From assembly GCA_015064185.1 (NCBI GenBank), contig SVSS01000001.1, positions 288,630 through 352,629 of the forward strand: 64,000 nt of DNA, read 5' to 3'. This DNA is from Oscillospiraceae bacterium. Lineage in GTDB: Bacteria > Bacillota > Clostridia > Oscillospirales > CAG-272. Shown here piece by piece: positions 17,415 to 24,482 of the stretch. Below the pieces are notes generated by a model. That model ran no database searches. It saw only the letters and a program-made list of their open reading frames with translations, and was not told the origin of the DNA. Within the stretch, counting starts at the first letter, position 1. Every line of letters starts with the position of its first letter. The position numbers were made by a program, and so were the translations under genes.

Positions 17415-17967
17415 GCCTTTCAACCTCATCAAAGGGCGTGGGACAGCCGTTTGTTGCCATATCGGCGCAGATCCTTGCCATCGTCGCGCAATCCTCGGTC
17501 AGCCCGCCCTTGAGCCACTCAATAAATACATTATAAAACGCGCCTGCAAGAAAGAAGCGGTGATAACGCTCTGCGGCGCTGTTATCGGGGGGCGGGAAGG
17601 TGATGAACATATTCTTGATCAGCGCCGTCAAGATCAGCTCACCGAGGTGTGCACGGTAAGCAACGATCGCAAGATCGCTGTATTTTCCAAGCTGCTCAAA
17701 AAGGGCATAAAAGTATTCATAGGGTATGGCAGAGCTATTGCTCTCGGCAATCTTTTGGTGAATATTCTCGCCCACCTCTTCGATATATTTGTTTAAGATG
17801 TCATCCTTTGAGGTGTAGTTGCGATAATATGCCATGCGCGACACACCTGCTTTTTTGGCGATATCGGTAATAGAGATACTGTCGTAATCGCGCACCTTCA
17901 TTAGCTCTACCAATGCGGTTACGATGCATTCTTTTGCAAGGCGATTGGACTCACTTCCTTTTGACAT
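17404..17967 (-). CDS. TetR/AcrR-family transcription regulator, probable regulator of aromatic synthesis
   Basis: A 187-residue regulator. Residues about 10-55 form a TetR helix-turn-helix: ISITDIAKKAGVSRMAYYRNYTSKDDIL. The rest is helical and of the TetR-like C-terminal type with no recognised ligand signature. ATG 17967 has a GGAGGG site eight bases upstream; an upstream in-frame start at 18015 is within the regulatory region. It is the first gene of the aro operon and overlaps tyrA, so it would control its own expression and probably divergent aroF. The ligand could be an aromatic amino acid or pathway intermediate (inference). Confidence 0.92.
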   Translation of the reverse strand: MSKGSESNRLAKECIVTALVELMKVRDYDSISITDIAKKAGVSRMAYYRNYTSKDDILNKYIEEVGENIHQKIAESNSSAIPYEYFYALFEQLGKYSDLAIVAYRAHLGELILTALIKNMFITFPPPDNSAAERYHRFFLAGAFYNVFIEWLKGGLTEDCATMARICADMATNGCPTPFDEVERHGV

Positions 17968-17982
17968 GAACAAAACCCTCCG

Positions 17983-17994
17983 TTTTGTCACACA
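17983..17994. promoter_or_regulatory. Isolated TTTGTCACA half-site in TetR leader
   Basis: TTTTGTCACACA at 17983-17994 repeats one arm of the palindrome at 18099-18117. It lies in the untranslated leader of the TetR gene, just before its ribosome site. It could be a secondary operator half-site. Confidence 0.35.
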
Positions 17995-18008
17995 GAATAT
18001 AAATTCGG

Positions 18009-18037
18009 TTGACAATCATATTTTTTGGTGATACAAT
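18009..18037 (+). promoter_or_regulatory. Sigma-A promoter of aroF
   Basis: TTGACA at 18009-18014, a 17-base spacer ending in TGA, and TACAAT at 18032-18037. The start of transcription is expected near 18044, giving a leader of about 110 bases that contains all operator-like repeats. Confidence 0.75.
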
Positions 18038-18075
18038 CGTAACTGTTACGAGTGTAACCATTACAAGTGTAACAC
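18038..18075. promoter_or_regulatory. Operator-like cluster of GTAAC repeats
   Basis: CGTAACTGTTACG (18038-18050) is a perfect six-base inverted repeat around one base. It is followed by TGTAACCATTACA (18053-18065) and TTACAAGTGTAA (18061-18072), two further inverted repeats of the same core. The cluster covers the expected start sites of both divergent promoters and the -10 of the TetR promoter. This is the expected kind of site for a TetR repressor encoded next door. Confidence 0.65.
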
Positions 18076-18094
18076 ATTGTGAAACGGTTGTCAA
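18066..18094 (-). promoter_or_regulatory. Sigma-A promoter of the TetR-aro operon
   Basis: On the minus strand TTGACA (18094-18089), a 17-base spacer ending in TGT, and TACACT (18071-18066). Transcription would begin near 18059, about 90 bases before the TetR start. The start lies downstream of the aroF start, so the two 5' ends overlap. Confidence 0.65.
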
Positions 18095-18098
18095 GGGG

Positions 18099-18117
18099 TG
18101 TGACAAAATTTGTCACA
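18099..18117. promoter_or_regulatory. Perfect 19-base palindrome before aroF
   Basis: TGTGACAAAATTTGTCACA has two perfect nine-base arms around one base. It stands five bases upstream of the TetR-promoter -35 and 36 bases before the aroF start codon. The half-site sequence differs from the GTAAC cluster, so a second regulator may bind here. Confidence 0.6.
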
Positions 18118-18153
18118 GTAAATTTAGTTTAATAAAGAAAAGAGTGATGTTCC

Positions 18154-19182
18154 ATGTCTATGAAATTCGTTCATGAGCTCCCAACCCCTGAGGAGGTAAA
18201 GCAAAAGTATCCGATCAGTGCAGCGGCAGCTGCAACCAAGGCGGCGCATGATGCCGAGCTTGCTAAAATTTTCAAAGGCGAAAGCGAAAAAAAGGTGCTG
18301 CTGATCGGCCCGTGCTCGGTGGATAGCGAGCCGCCTGTGCTTGAATACGCCGCGCGTCTTGCGCGCTTACAGGAAAAGGTAAAGGATAAGCTTATGCTTG
18401 TGATGCGTGTTTATACCAATAAGCCGCGCACCACGGGCGACGGATATAAGGGCATGCTGCACCAGCCCGATCCGACCAAAAAGCCTGATCTTTACAGCGG
18501 CTTGCTTGCCATTCGTGAGCTGCACACGCGTATTCTTACGGATATGGGGCTGTGCACTGCCGATGAAATGCTGTACCCCACCAATTATCAATATCTTTCG
18601 GATCTTCTTTCCTACGTTGCGGTAGGTGCACGGTCGGTGGAAAATCAAGAGCACCGCTTGGTAGCAAGCGGTATGGATGTGCCCGTTGGCATGAAAAATC
18701 CCACGGGTGGCGATCTTTCGGTTATGATGAATTCGATCACTGCCGCGCAGCACGCCCATGTGTTTCAGTATCGAAATTGGGAGGTGGCAACCGAGGGAAA
18801 TCCGTTGGCACATGCCATTTTGCGCGGATATGTTAATCGCCACGGGCAAAGCCTGCCGAATTACCATTATGAGGATCTTGCCCACCTTTCAGCGCTTTAC
18901 GAGGGGGCGGGATTGAAAAATCCCGCCGTTGTGGTGGATTGCAACCATGCAAATTCAGGCAAAAAATATGCCGAGCAGCCTCGTATTTGCAAGGAGGTCC
19001 TGCACGCCTGCCGTCACAACGAGGGTATCAGTCACCTCGTGAAGGGCTTTATGATCGAAAGCTATCTTGAGGATGGCTGCCAAAAGATCGGTGAGGGCGT
19101 GTTTGGAAAATCGATCACTGACCCTTGCCTTGGCTGGGAGAGTAGCGAGCGCTTGGTCCTTGAGATCGCTGAGCTTCTTTGA
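18154..19182 (+). CDS. aroF: 3-deoxy-7-phosphoheptulonate (DAHP) synthase, class I alpha
   Basis: First step of the shikimate pathway: PEP plus erythrose 4-phosphate to DAHP. The 342-residue protein is of the E. coli AroF/AroG/AroH type: LLIGPCSVDS, MRVYTNKPRTTGDGYKG, GARSVENQEHR, GMKNPTGG and VDCNHANSGKK are all present. There is no fused chorismate mutase or ACT domain; in this class, N-terminal residues usually set feedback by an aromatic amino acid, which I cannot assign. It is divergent from the TetR-aro operon and shares its control region. Which paralogue letter applies is arbitrary. Confidence 0.94.
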   Translation: MSMKFVHELPTPEEVKQKYPISAAAAATKAAHDAELAKIFKGESEKKVLLIGPCSVDSEPPVLEYAARLARLQEKVKDKLMLVMRVYTNKPRTTGDGYKGMLHQPDPTKKPDLYSGLLAIRELHTRILTDMGLCTADEMLYPTNYQYLSDLLSYVAVGARSVENQEHRLVASGMDVPVGMKNPTGGDLSVMMNSITAAQHAHVFQYRNWEVATEGNPLAHAILRGYVNRHGQSLPNYHYEDLAHLSALYEGAGLKNPAVVVDCNHANSGKKYAEQPRICKEVLHACRHNEGISHLVKGFMIESYLEDGCQKIGEGVFGKSITDPCLGWESSERLVLEIAELL

Positions 19183-19195
19183 TCGGTCAAGCCGG

Positions 19196-19219
19196 GAATT
19201 CACAAAATTCGTGTTTTTT
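19196..19219 (+). terminator. Weak terminator after aroF
   Basis: A five-base GAATT/AATTC hairpin (19196-19210) is followed by GTG and six T at 19214-19219. The stem is weak, so termination may be partial. Confidence 0.35.
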
Positions 19220-19220
19220 C

Positions 19221-19249
19221 TTGACAAGCTTTCAAAATCGTGATATAGT
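19221..19249 (+). promoter_or_regulatory. Sigma-A promoter of mscL
   Basis: TTGACA at 19221-19226, 17-base spacer ending in TGA, TATAGT at 19244-19249. The predicted transcript carries a leader of about 100 bases with a small ORF. Confidence 0.75.
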
Positions 19250-19279
19250 CAAATTGAGATCTGTCTTGTGGAGGAATTC

Positions 19280-19390
19280 ATGAGAAGAGAGGATAAGAGG
19301 CATTCGCGCGCATCAAAGTGGACAAGAGTGCATCAAGAAAGGAAAGACAAAAATGAAGAAGTTAAAAGAAAAAAAGAACGGATTTTTTAA
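19280..19390 (+). CDS. Very basic 36-residue leader ORF overlapping mscL
   Basis: ATG 19280 follows a strong GGAGG site at five bases distance. The frame reads MRREDKRHSRASKW... for 36 residues, rich in Lys, Arg and Glu, and stops at 19390, 38 bases inside mscL in another frame. Such an upstream overlapping ORF could couple or limit mscL translation. The peptide resembles nothing I know, and the composition may simply reflect the AG-rich leader. The ribosome site is the best evidence. Confidence 0.45.
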   Translation: MRREDKRHSRASKWTRVHQERKDKNEEVKRKKERIF

Positions 19391-19913
19391 GGATTTTAAA
19401 AAGTTCATTACACGCGGCAACGTGCTCGATATGGCTGTCGGTGTTATCGTGGGCGGCGCCTTCACGGCGATCATCAATGCGCTCAGCAATAACATTCTCA
19501 AGCCCGTGATCAACTGGATCCTTGCCGCCATTCTCGGCAAGGATTCGCTCAGCGATATCTACACCTTCTTAACGCGCGTCGAGCTTGCCGACGGCACGGG
19601 CCCCGATCTCACGCAATCCATTTACATCGACTGGGGCGCATTTATCAATGCGATCATCAACTTCCTGCTGATCGCCTTTACGCTCTTTGTGATCGTGCGT
19701 GTCATCAACAGTGTTCGCGCGCGCCTTGATGCCAAGGAAATTGCTGAGGCTGCCGCAAAGGCAAAGGCTGACGAGGAAAAGAAAAAGGCAGAGGAAAAGG
19801 CAAAGGCAGAGGCCGCCGCAGCAGCAGTGCAGGCAAAAGAGGATGCACTTGCAGCCTTCTATGCTAACGTTGAAAAGCAGACCAAGCTGCTTGAGGAAAT
19901 TGCAAAGAAATAA
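19353..19913 (+). CDS. mscL: Large-conductance mechanosensitive channel
   Basis: Pentameric membrane channel that opens under hypo-osmotic stress. The 186-residue protein has the N-terminal amphipathic helix (FFKDFKKFITRGNVLDMAVG), TM1 with VIVGGAFTAIINALSNNI, an outer loop, and TM2 (INFLLIAFTLFVIVRVIN). The C-terminal part after TM2 is about 75 residues long and is an Ala/Lys/Glu helix (AEAAAKAKADEEKKKAEEK), longer than in E. coli MscL (136 residues). ATG 19353 has an AAAGGAAAG site. A terminator follows directly. Confidence 0.95.
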   Translation: MKKLKEKKNGFFKDFKKFITRGNVLDMAVGVIVGGAFTAIINALSNNILKPVINWILAAILGKDSLSDIYTFLTRVELADGTGPDLTQSIYIDWGAFINAIINFLLIAFTLFVIVRVINSVRARLDAKEIAEAAAKAKADEEKKKAEEKAKAEAAAAAVQAKEDALAAFYANVEKQTKLLEEIAKK

Positions 19914-19920
19914 AAAGCAA

Positions 19921-19948
19921 AAAAGCGAGGCAAGCGCCTCGCTTTTTT
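19921..19948 (+). terminator. Terminator after mscL
   Basis: AAAAGCGAGGC (19921-19931) pairs with GCCTCGCTTTT (19936-19946) around AAGC and runs into T6. Confidence 0.9.
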
Positions 19949-20021
19949 CTCGGTTGTGGGAGCTTGTCAGCGAAAAATGTCATATCCTGTTAATGCGGGG
20001 GATACCCGCAGAAAGGAAATG

Positions 20022-20846
20022 ATGAAAATGCCAACTCTTATCAACCAGGGTACACTGCTTTATACACCTTATTTGGGAGAGCAGCTGTCCCTTGACTCCA
20101 ATATCACCACCACCGAGGTAAACGTTAGTTACGGTCTTGAGGTAAGCCACGCTGCCACACCTACCACCTTTGCTGTAGGGGACACCGTTTTTTATACGGT
20201 TCTCCTGCGCAACACAGGCTCGGGCACACTTTATAACCCCTTTGTTGTTGTTGACTTTGTGGGTGGAGAGCTCACTTATGTGACAGACAGTGCGACCGCC
20301 TTTTTATATGCGGGGGGCGATATTACGGCGCTGCCTGTGACCGTTACGCAGAATTCACCGATAACCTTTACGCTGGATACCGCTATTCCCGCGGGTGGCT
20401 TTGTGTATATCACCTACAGCGCCGTGGTAGACAGTGCGACCGCCAATGTAATTGTATCGACTGCACAGGGCGGCGCCAACGAAGGCAGCGAGACCGGGCC
20501 TACCATTACCGATAGCGATACTGCAACCATTACACGCACGCAGTTGACTGTTGTGAAAAACGCGCCCGAAACCGCAAGCATCGGTGATACGATCAATTAT
20601 CAATTTGCAATCACCAACACGTCAGACGCAAGCATTGCGCTTAACGGCCTGACTGACCAGCTACCCGAGGGCTTTTCCTTTACCGTGGCTACGCTCACGG
20701 TAGATGGCGTGAGTGTGCCTCTTGTAGCAGGCACGGATTATACGGTAAGTGATACCGGACTCTTTACACTTGCGCCCGCTACCGCAATTGCGTTGCCCAC
20801 AGGCGCTACCGCCGTGCTTACCGTTAGCGGTGTGGTAACTGTGTAA
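20022..20846 (+). CDS. DUF11-repeat protein without signal peptide
   Basis: A 274-residue beta-rich protein with two DUF11-type repeats. The first has GDTVFYTVLLRNTGSGTLYNP at about 55-75, the second IGDTINYQFAITNTSDASI at about 187-205. The N-terminus (MPTLINQGTLLYTP) is not a signal peptide and there is no sortase motif or membrane segment, so export is unclear. Related short DUF11 proteins occur in Clostridia; function is unknown. Two or three starts are possible (20019, 20022, 20028); AAAGG at 20012-20016 favours 20022. A small GCGGG/CCCGC hairpin lies just before the ribosome site. No sigma-A promoter was recognised. Confidence 0.75.
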   Translation: MKMPTLINQGTLLYTPYLGEQLSLDSNITTTEVNVSYGLEVSHAATPTTFAVGDTVFYTVLLRNTGSGTLYNPFVVVDFVGGELTYVTDSATAFLYAGGDITALPVTVTQNSPITFTLDTAIPAGGFVYITYSAVVDSATANVIVSTAQGGANEGSETGPTITDSDTATITRTQLTVVKNAPETASIGDTINYQFAITNTSDASIALNGLTDQLPEGFSFTVATLTVDGVSVPLVAGTDYTVSDTGLFTLAPATAIALPTGATAVLTVSGVVTV

Positions 20847-20868
20847 AAAAAGAATTTTATGAACAAAA

Positions 20869-20901
20869 GGGAACAGACCGCGCGGTCTGTTCCCGCTTTT
20901 T
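20869..20901 (+). terminator. Terminator after the DUF11 gene
   Basis: A fully self-complementary stretch at 20869-20894 (GGGAACAGACCG and its complement) is followed by GC and five T. Confidence 0.85.
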
Positions 20902-20924
20902 CGCGTGCAAAATTGCGGTATTTC

Positions 20925-20953
20925 TTGACATGGCGACAATGGGATGTTAAAAT
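20925..20953 (+). promoter_or_regulatory. Sigma-A promoter of the DUF1508 gene
   Basis: TTGACA at 20925-20930, 17-base spacer ending in TGT, TAAAAT at 20948-20953. Confidence 0.7.
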
Positions 20954-20988
20954 TAAGTAAAGATATTTTAACGGTATGGGGTAATATC

Positions 20989-21792
20989 ATGGGTAAATTT
21001 ATCATTTCAAGGTCCCTGGCGGGCGATCGCTTTTTGTTGCAGTCAGATCACGGGCAAACGCTTGCCGTGTCGCGCCATTACGCTACGCTGGATGCCTGTA
21101 AAAAGGGCATTGCCAGTCTTATTGTAAATGCGCCTGTTATGCCTGTGCGCGATGCTACGGTGGGCGAGTATGGGCCAAACCCTAAGTTCGAGATTGTTGC
21201 GGGGGAGAAGGGCTTTGCATTTTTGGTGAAATCGGCAAACGGAAAAAGTGTGATCAACTCGCCTGATTATGCCACCAAAAAGGCATGCTTGCGTGCCATT
21301 GCAATGCTCAGACGCGGCGTGTGCAATTATGAAATTTTGTTTCACACCAAGGAGGGCTTTACGCCCCTTACCATGAAGGCGCCCGTAGGGGCTACGGCAA
21401 GGCCCTTGACACAGGCGCGCGAAATCGCGACAACTGTGGTTGATGCAAAGGAGCCATTGGAGCAGACCGATCTGCTTGTCGAGGCGCAGGATCCGCTCGA
21501 GCAGGATCACGACATTTTTGCGCAGGACTGCGAGCTCTTGCTGCAGTCGGATATGCCGGAGGAAAACGTCACAGTGCCTCAAAAACTGCATACTGCGGAA
21601 ACGAAAAAGGCGGAAAACGCCGCACCGCAAGCACCTCAAACGACACCCCCTATGCCACGCATTATTCGCTTGCAGTCCCCGAAAAGGGAAGTGGTTACGC
21701 CAACCGCCGCTACGCAAAAAGCACCGAAAAGCGGTGCCGGGGCGGGGCTTGGACGCCAAGGGATCCTTAGCAGATTATTTAAAAATAAATAA
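20989..21792 (+). CDS. Tandem DUF1508 (YegP-type) protein with long acidic tail
   Basis: A 267-residue protein. The first 130 residues hold two DUF1508 units: GDRFLLQSDHGQTLAVSRHY with DACKKGIASLI, and GFAFLVKSANGKSVINSPDY with KACLRAIAMLR. YegP-like proteins pair such units; their role is unknown. The remaining half is low in hydrophobic residues, rich in Glu, Asp, Pro and Thr, and looks disordered, ending in a basic LGRQGILSRLFKNK. ATG 20989 with GGGG seven bases upstream is preferred over 20944, which overlaps the promoter. Confidence 0.75.
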   Translation: MGKFIISRSLAGDRFLLQSDHGQTLAVSRHYATLDACKKGIASLIVNAPVMPVRDATVGEYGPNPKFEIVAGEKGFAFLVKSANGKSVINSPDYATKKACLRAIAMLRRGVCNYEILFHTKEGFTPLTMKAPVGATARPLTQAREIATTVVDAKEPLEQTDLLVEAQDPLEQDHDIFAQDCELLLQSDMPEENVTVPQKLHTAETKKAENAAPQAPQTTPPMPRIIRLQSPKREVVTPTAATQKAPKSGAGAGLGRQGILSRLFKNK

Positions 21793-21826
21793 TTTTTAAA
21801 ATATCTAATTTTTTGCAGATTTTGTC

Positions 21827-21855
21827 TTGATAAATTTTAAACAATGTGCTAAAAT
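21827..21855 (+). promoter_or_regulatory. Sigma-A promoter of pgk-tpiA
   Basis: TTGATA at 21827-21832, 17-base spacer ending in TGC, TAAAAT at 21850-21855, about 60 bases before pgk. Confidence 0.75.
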
Positions 21856-21917
21856 AATACTGTTTTGAAAATTATCCCTCAAATAGGGACATCAACTATG
21901 AAAGGTGGATCATTAAA

Positions 21918-23213
21918 ATGACCTACAACAAGAAGACGATCGAGGATATCGCCGTTGCCGGCAAAAAGGTAATTGCCCGTTGCGATTTCAATGTACCTAT
22001 GATGGACGGTGTTATCACCGATGACAAGCGCATTGTTGGCGCTCTGCCCACCATCAAATATTTGCTTGATAACGGCGCTGCCCTTATTCTGTGCTCTCAC
22101 TTTGGCAGACCTCACAACATTTTTGATGCCAAGCTTGAGCTTGACAAGAAGGAGAAGAAAAAGGTCGAGGAGCTTCCCGAGGCAGAGCAGGCAGCTGCAA
22201 CCGCCGCATATCTTGAAAAGGCAAAGGGCGACGCTGTAAAGTTCTCTCTTGCTCCCGTAGCAAAGCGCCTCTCGGAGCTGCTTGGCGTTGAGGTGCAGAT
22301 GGCAAAGGACGTTATCGGTGACGATGCAAAGGCAAAGGCTGCAGCACTTCGCCCCGGCGAGGTTTTGATGCTGGAGAACGTTCGCTTCCACAAGAAAGAA
22401 ACCAAAAACGACCCCGAGTTTGCCAAGGAAATGGCTTCCATGGCTGAAATTTACGTAAACGACGCATTTGGCACGGCACACCGTGCACATGCTTCTACCG
22501 CAGGTCTTGCAGACTATCTGCCTGCTGTTTGCGGCTACCTCATTCAAAAAGAGATCTCTATCATGGGCGGCGCGCTTTCCGATCCCAAGCGTCCCTTTGT
22601 TGCTATCCTTGGCGGTGCTAAGGTTTCCGACAAGATCGGTGTGATCAATAACCTTATCGAAAAGGTTGACACGCTTATCGTAGGCGGCGGCATGGCATAC
22701 ACCTTCTTCAAGGCACAGGGCTACGAGATCGGCACCTCTATTTGCGAGCATGATAAGCTTGATCTTGCACTTGAGCTGATGGAAAAGGCAAAGGCAAAGG
22801 GCGTAAGCTTTATGCTTCCCGTTGACAACAAGCTTGGCAAGGCATATGCTCCCGATACCGAAAGCTGCTTTGCTGATTCCGACAAGATGCCCGAGGGCTG
22901 GATGGGCCTTGACATCGGTCCTAAGTCGCAGCAGCTGTTTGCCGACGTGCTGAAGAATGCAGGCACCGTTGTTTGGAATGGCCCGATGGGTGTTTCCGAA
23001 TGGGAGGCATTTGCTGCAGGCACCGAAACAGTTGCTAAGGCTGTTGCCGAGAGTGACGCGATCTCCATCATCGGTGGTGGCGACTCCGCAGCAGCTGTTG
23101 AAAAGCTTGGCTTTGCAGACAAGATGACTCACGTTTCCACCGGCGGCGGTGCATCCCTTGAGTTCCTTGAGGGCAAGACTCTGCCCGGCATTGCTTGCCT
23201 TGCTGACAAATAA
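21918..23213 (+). CDS. pgk: Phosphoglycerate kinase
   Basis: Glycolytic enzyme making ATP from 1,3-bisphosphoglycerate. The 431-residue protein has RCDFNVPM at 21-28, [29 protein letters not shown] and the C-terminal [13 protein letters not shown] with [13 protein letters not shown]. It is longer than the usual 390-400 residues because of a charged insert at about 74-110 ([20 protein letters not shown]) after the SHFGRP loop; I believe similar inserts occur in other Clostridia. It has its own promoter and is followed by tpiA 43 bases later. Confidence 0.97.
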   Translation: MTYNKKTIEDIAVAGKKVIARCDFNVPMMDGVITDDKRIVGALPTIKYLLDNGAALILCSHFGRPHNIFDAKLELDKKEKKKVEELPEAEQAAATAAYLEKAKGDAVKFSLAPVAKRLSELLGVEVQMAKDVIGDDAKAKAAALRPGEVLMLENVRFHKKETKNDPEFAKEMASMAEIYVNDAFGTAHRAHASTAGLADYLPAVCGYLIQKEISIMGGALSDPKRPFVAILGGAKVSDKIGVINNLIEKVDTLIVGGGMAYTFFKAQGYEIGTSICEHDKLDLALELMEKAKAKGVSFMLPVDNKLGKAYAPDTESCFADSDKMPEGWMGLDIGPKSQQLFADVLKNAGTVVWNGPMGVSEWEAFAAGTETVAKAVAESDAISIIGGGDSAAAVEKLGFADKMTHVSTGGGASLEFLEGKTLPGIACLADK

Positions 23214-23256
23214 TCGTTCGCTGTTGATAATTCATAAAAAAGAGAGGAAACTATAA

Positions 23257-24024
23257 ATGAATCCCGCAAAGAGAAGAACAGTTATCGCAGGTAACTGGAA
23301 AATGAATATGACTCCTGCTGAGGCAACTGCGTTTATCAATGAGATCAAGCCCATGGTTGCAGGCAAGGATAACTGTGATATCATCTTTTGTGCACCTTAC
23401 GTAACCATTGCTGCTGCTATGGAGGCTGCAAAGGGCTCTAATATCGTGATCGGTGCTGAAAACGTGCATTTTGCCGCAAAGGGCGCATATACCGGTGAGG
23501 TTTCTGCTGAGATGCTGAAGGCGATCGGCGTTGATACCGTTATCATCGGCCACTCCGAGCGCCGCCAATACTTTGGCGAAACCGATGAAACCGTAAACCT
23601 TCGCACCAAGGCAGCGCTTGCCGCAGGGCTTCGCGTGATCCTTTGCATGGGTGAGGTCAAGGAGCAGCGTGTTGCAGGTATTACCAACGAGGTATGCGCA
23701 ATGCAGATCAAGCTTGATCTTGCAGGTGTTTCGGCTGAGGATATGAAAAATATTGTTATCGCTTACGAGCCCGTTTGGGCAATTGGCACGGGCCTTACCG
23801 CTACCCCCGAGCAGGCTGAGGAAACCTGCGGTGTGATCCGCGAGGTGGTTGCTGAGCTTTACGGCAAGGATGTTGCCGAGGCTACTACCATTCAGTACGG
23901 TGGCTCGATGAACGAAAAGAACGCGGCAGAGCTGCTTGCAAAGCCCAATGTTGACGGCGGCCTTATTGGTGGCGCATCTCTTGTGGCAGAGAAGTTTACT
24001 GCTATTGTTGACGCAGCACAATAA
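23257..24024 (+). CDS. tpiA: Triosephosphate isomerase
   Basis: Interconverts dihydroxyacetone phosphate and glyceraldehyde 3-phosphate. The 255-residue TIM barrel has AGNWKMN (Lys), IGHSERRQYFGE (catalytic His) and YEPVWAIGTG (catalytic Glu) all in place. AGAGAGGAAA stands before the start. It forms a glycolytic operon with pgk; gap and enolase are not in the window. Confidence 0.97.
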   Translation: MNPAKRRTVIAGNWKMNMTPAEATAFINEIKPMVAGKDNCDIIFCAPYVTIAAAMEAAKGSNIVIGAENVHFAAKGAYTGEVSAEMLKAIGVDTVIIGHSERRQYFGETDETVNLRTKAALAAGLRVILCMGEVKEQRVAGITNEVCAMQIKLDLAGVSAEDMKNIVIAYEPVWAIGTGLTATPEQAEETCGVIREVVAELYGKDVAEATTIQYGGSMNEKNAAELLAKPNVDGGLIGGASLVAEKFTAIVDAAQ

Positions 24025-24033
24025 GTAAATGAG

Positions 24034-24064
24034 TGGGGGCTGTCTGCTATTGCGGCAGCCCCCA
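24034..24064 (+). terminator. Hairpin after tpiA
   Basis: TGGGGGCTG (24034-24042) pairs with CAGCCCCCA (24056-24064). The following ATCTTTAAAA is a poor T-tract, so this may be a partial terminator, letting some transcription reach rbfA. Confidence 0.6.
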
Positions 24065-24107
24065 TCTTTAAAAGGCAGCGCGTTGGCGCTTGTCTAGAGG
24101 AGGAAGT

Positions 24108-24482
24108 ATGGCAAATTACAGGAGAGGCCGCATCAATGATGAGATGCAAAAGGAGCTTGCGGCCATCATGCGCGAGGTCAAGGATCCGCGCGTGTCGGAG
24201 GCATTTATCAGTATTACGGGTGTTGATGTGACGCCCGATCTGAAATTTGCCAAGGTTTATTATTCGGCAATGAGGGGAGAGCCTAAGGAGGTCTATCTTG
24301 GCCTGAAATCCTCGGCGGGCTTTATCCGCCGTCAGGTGGCACAGCGCCTTAATCTGCGCGCCACCCCCGAGTTTACCTTTGTGGAGGACACCTCTATTGC
24401 CTATGGCGCGCATATCTCAAAGCTGCTGAACTCTATTGAGATCAGTGATGATGATGAGGTGGCGGAAGATGAAAACGGCTGA
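24108..24482 (+). CDS. rbfA: Ribosome-binding factor A
   Basis: Small KH-fold factor for late maturation of the 30S subunit. The 124-residue protein has RINDEMQKELAAIMREVKDPRV at the start and the family segment PDLKFAKVYYSAM; its tail is acidic (SDDDEVAEDENG). ATG 24108 follows a GAGGAGG site; the upstream in-frame 24090 start does not. It overlaps nrnA by 14 bases. In many Bacillota rbfA follows infB; here it follows tpiA. Confidence 0.95.
   Translation: MANYRRGRINDEMQKELAAIMREVKDPRVSEAFISITGVDVTPDLKFAKVYYSAMRGEPKEVYLGLKSSAGFIRRQVAQRLNLRATPEFTFVEDTSIAYGAHISKLLNSIEISDDDEVAEDENG

Noticed and set aside
19183..19352. T-box or riboswitch before mscL
   Set aside because: The leader has no conserved T-box or aptamer blocks; only a small ORF and a promoter were found.
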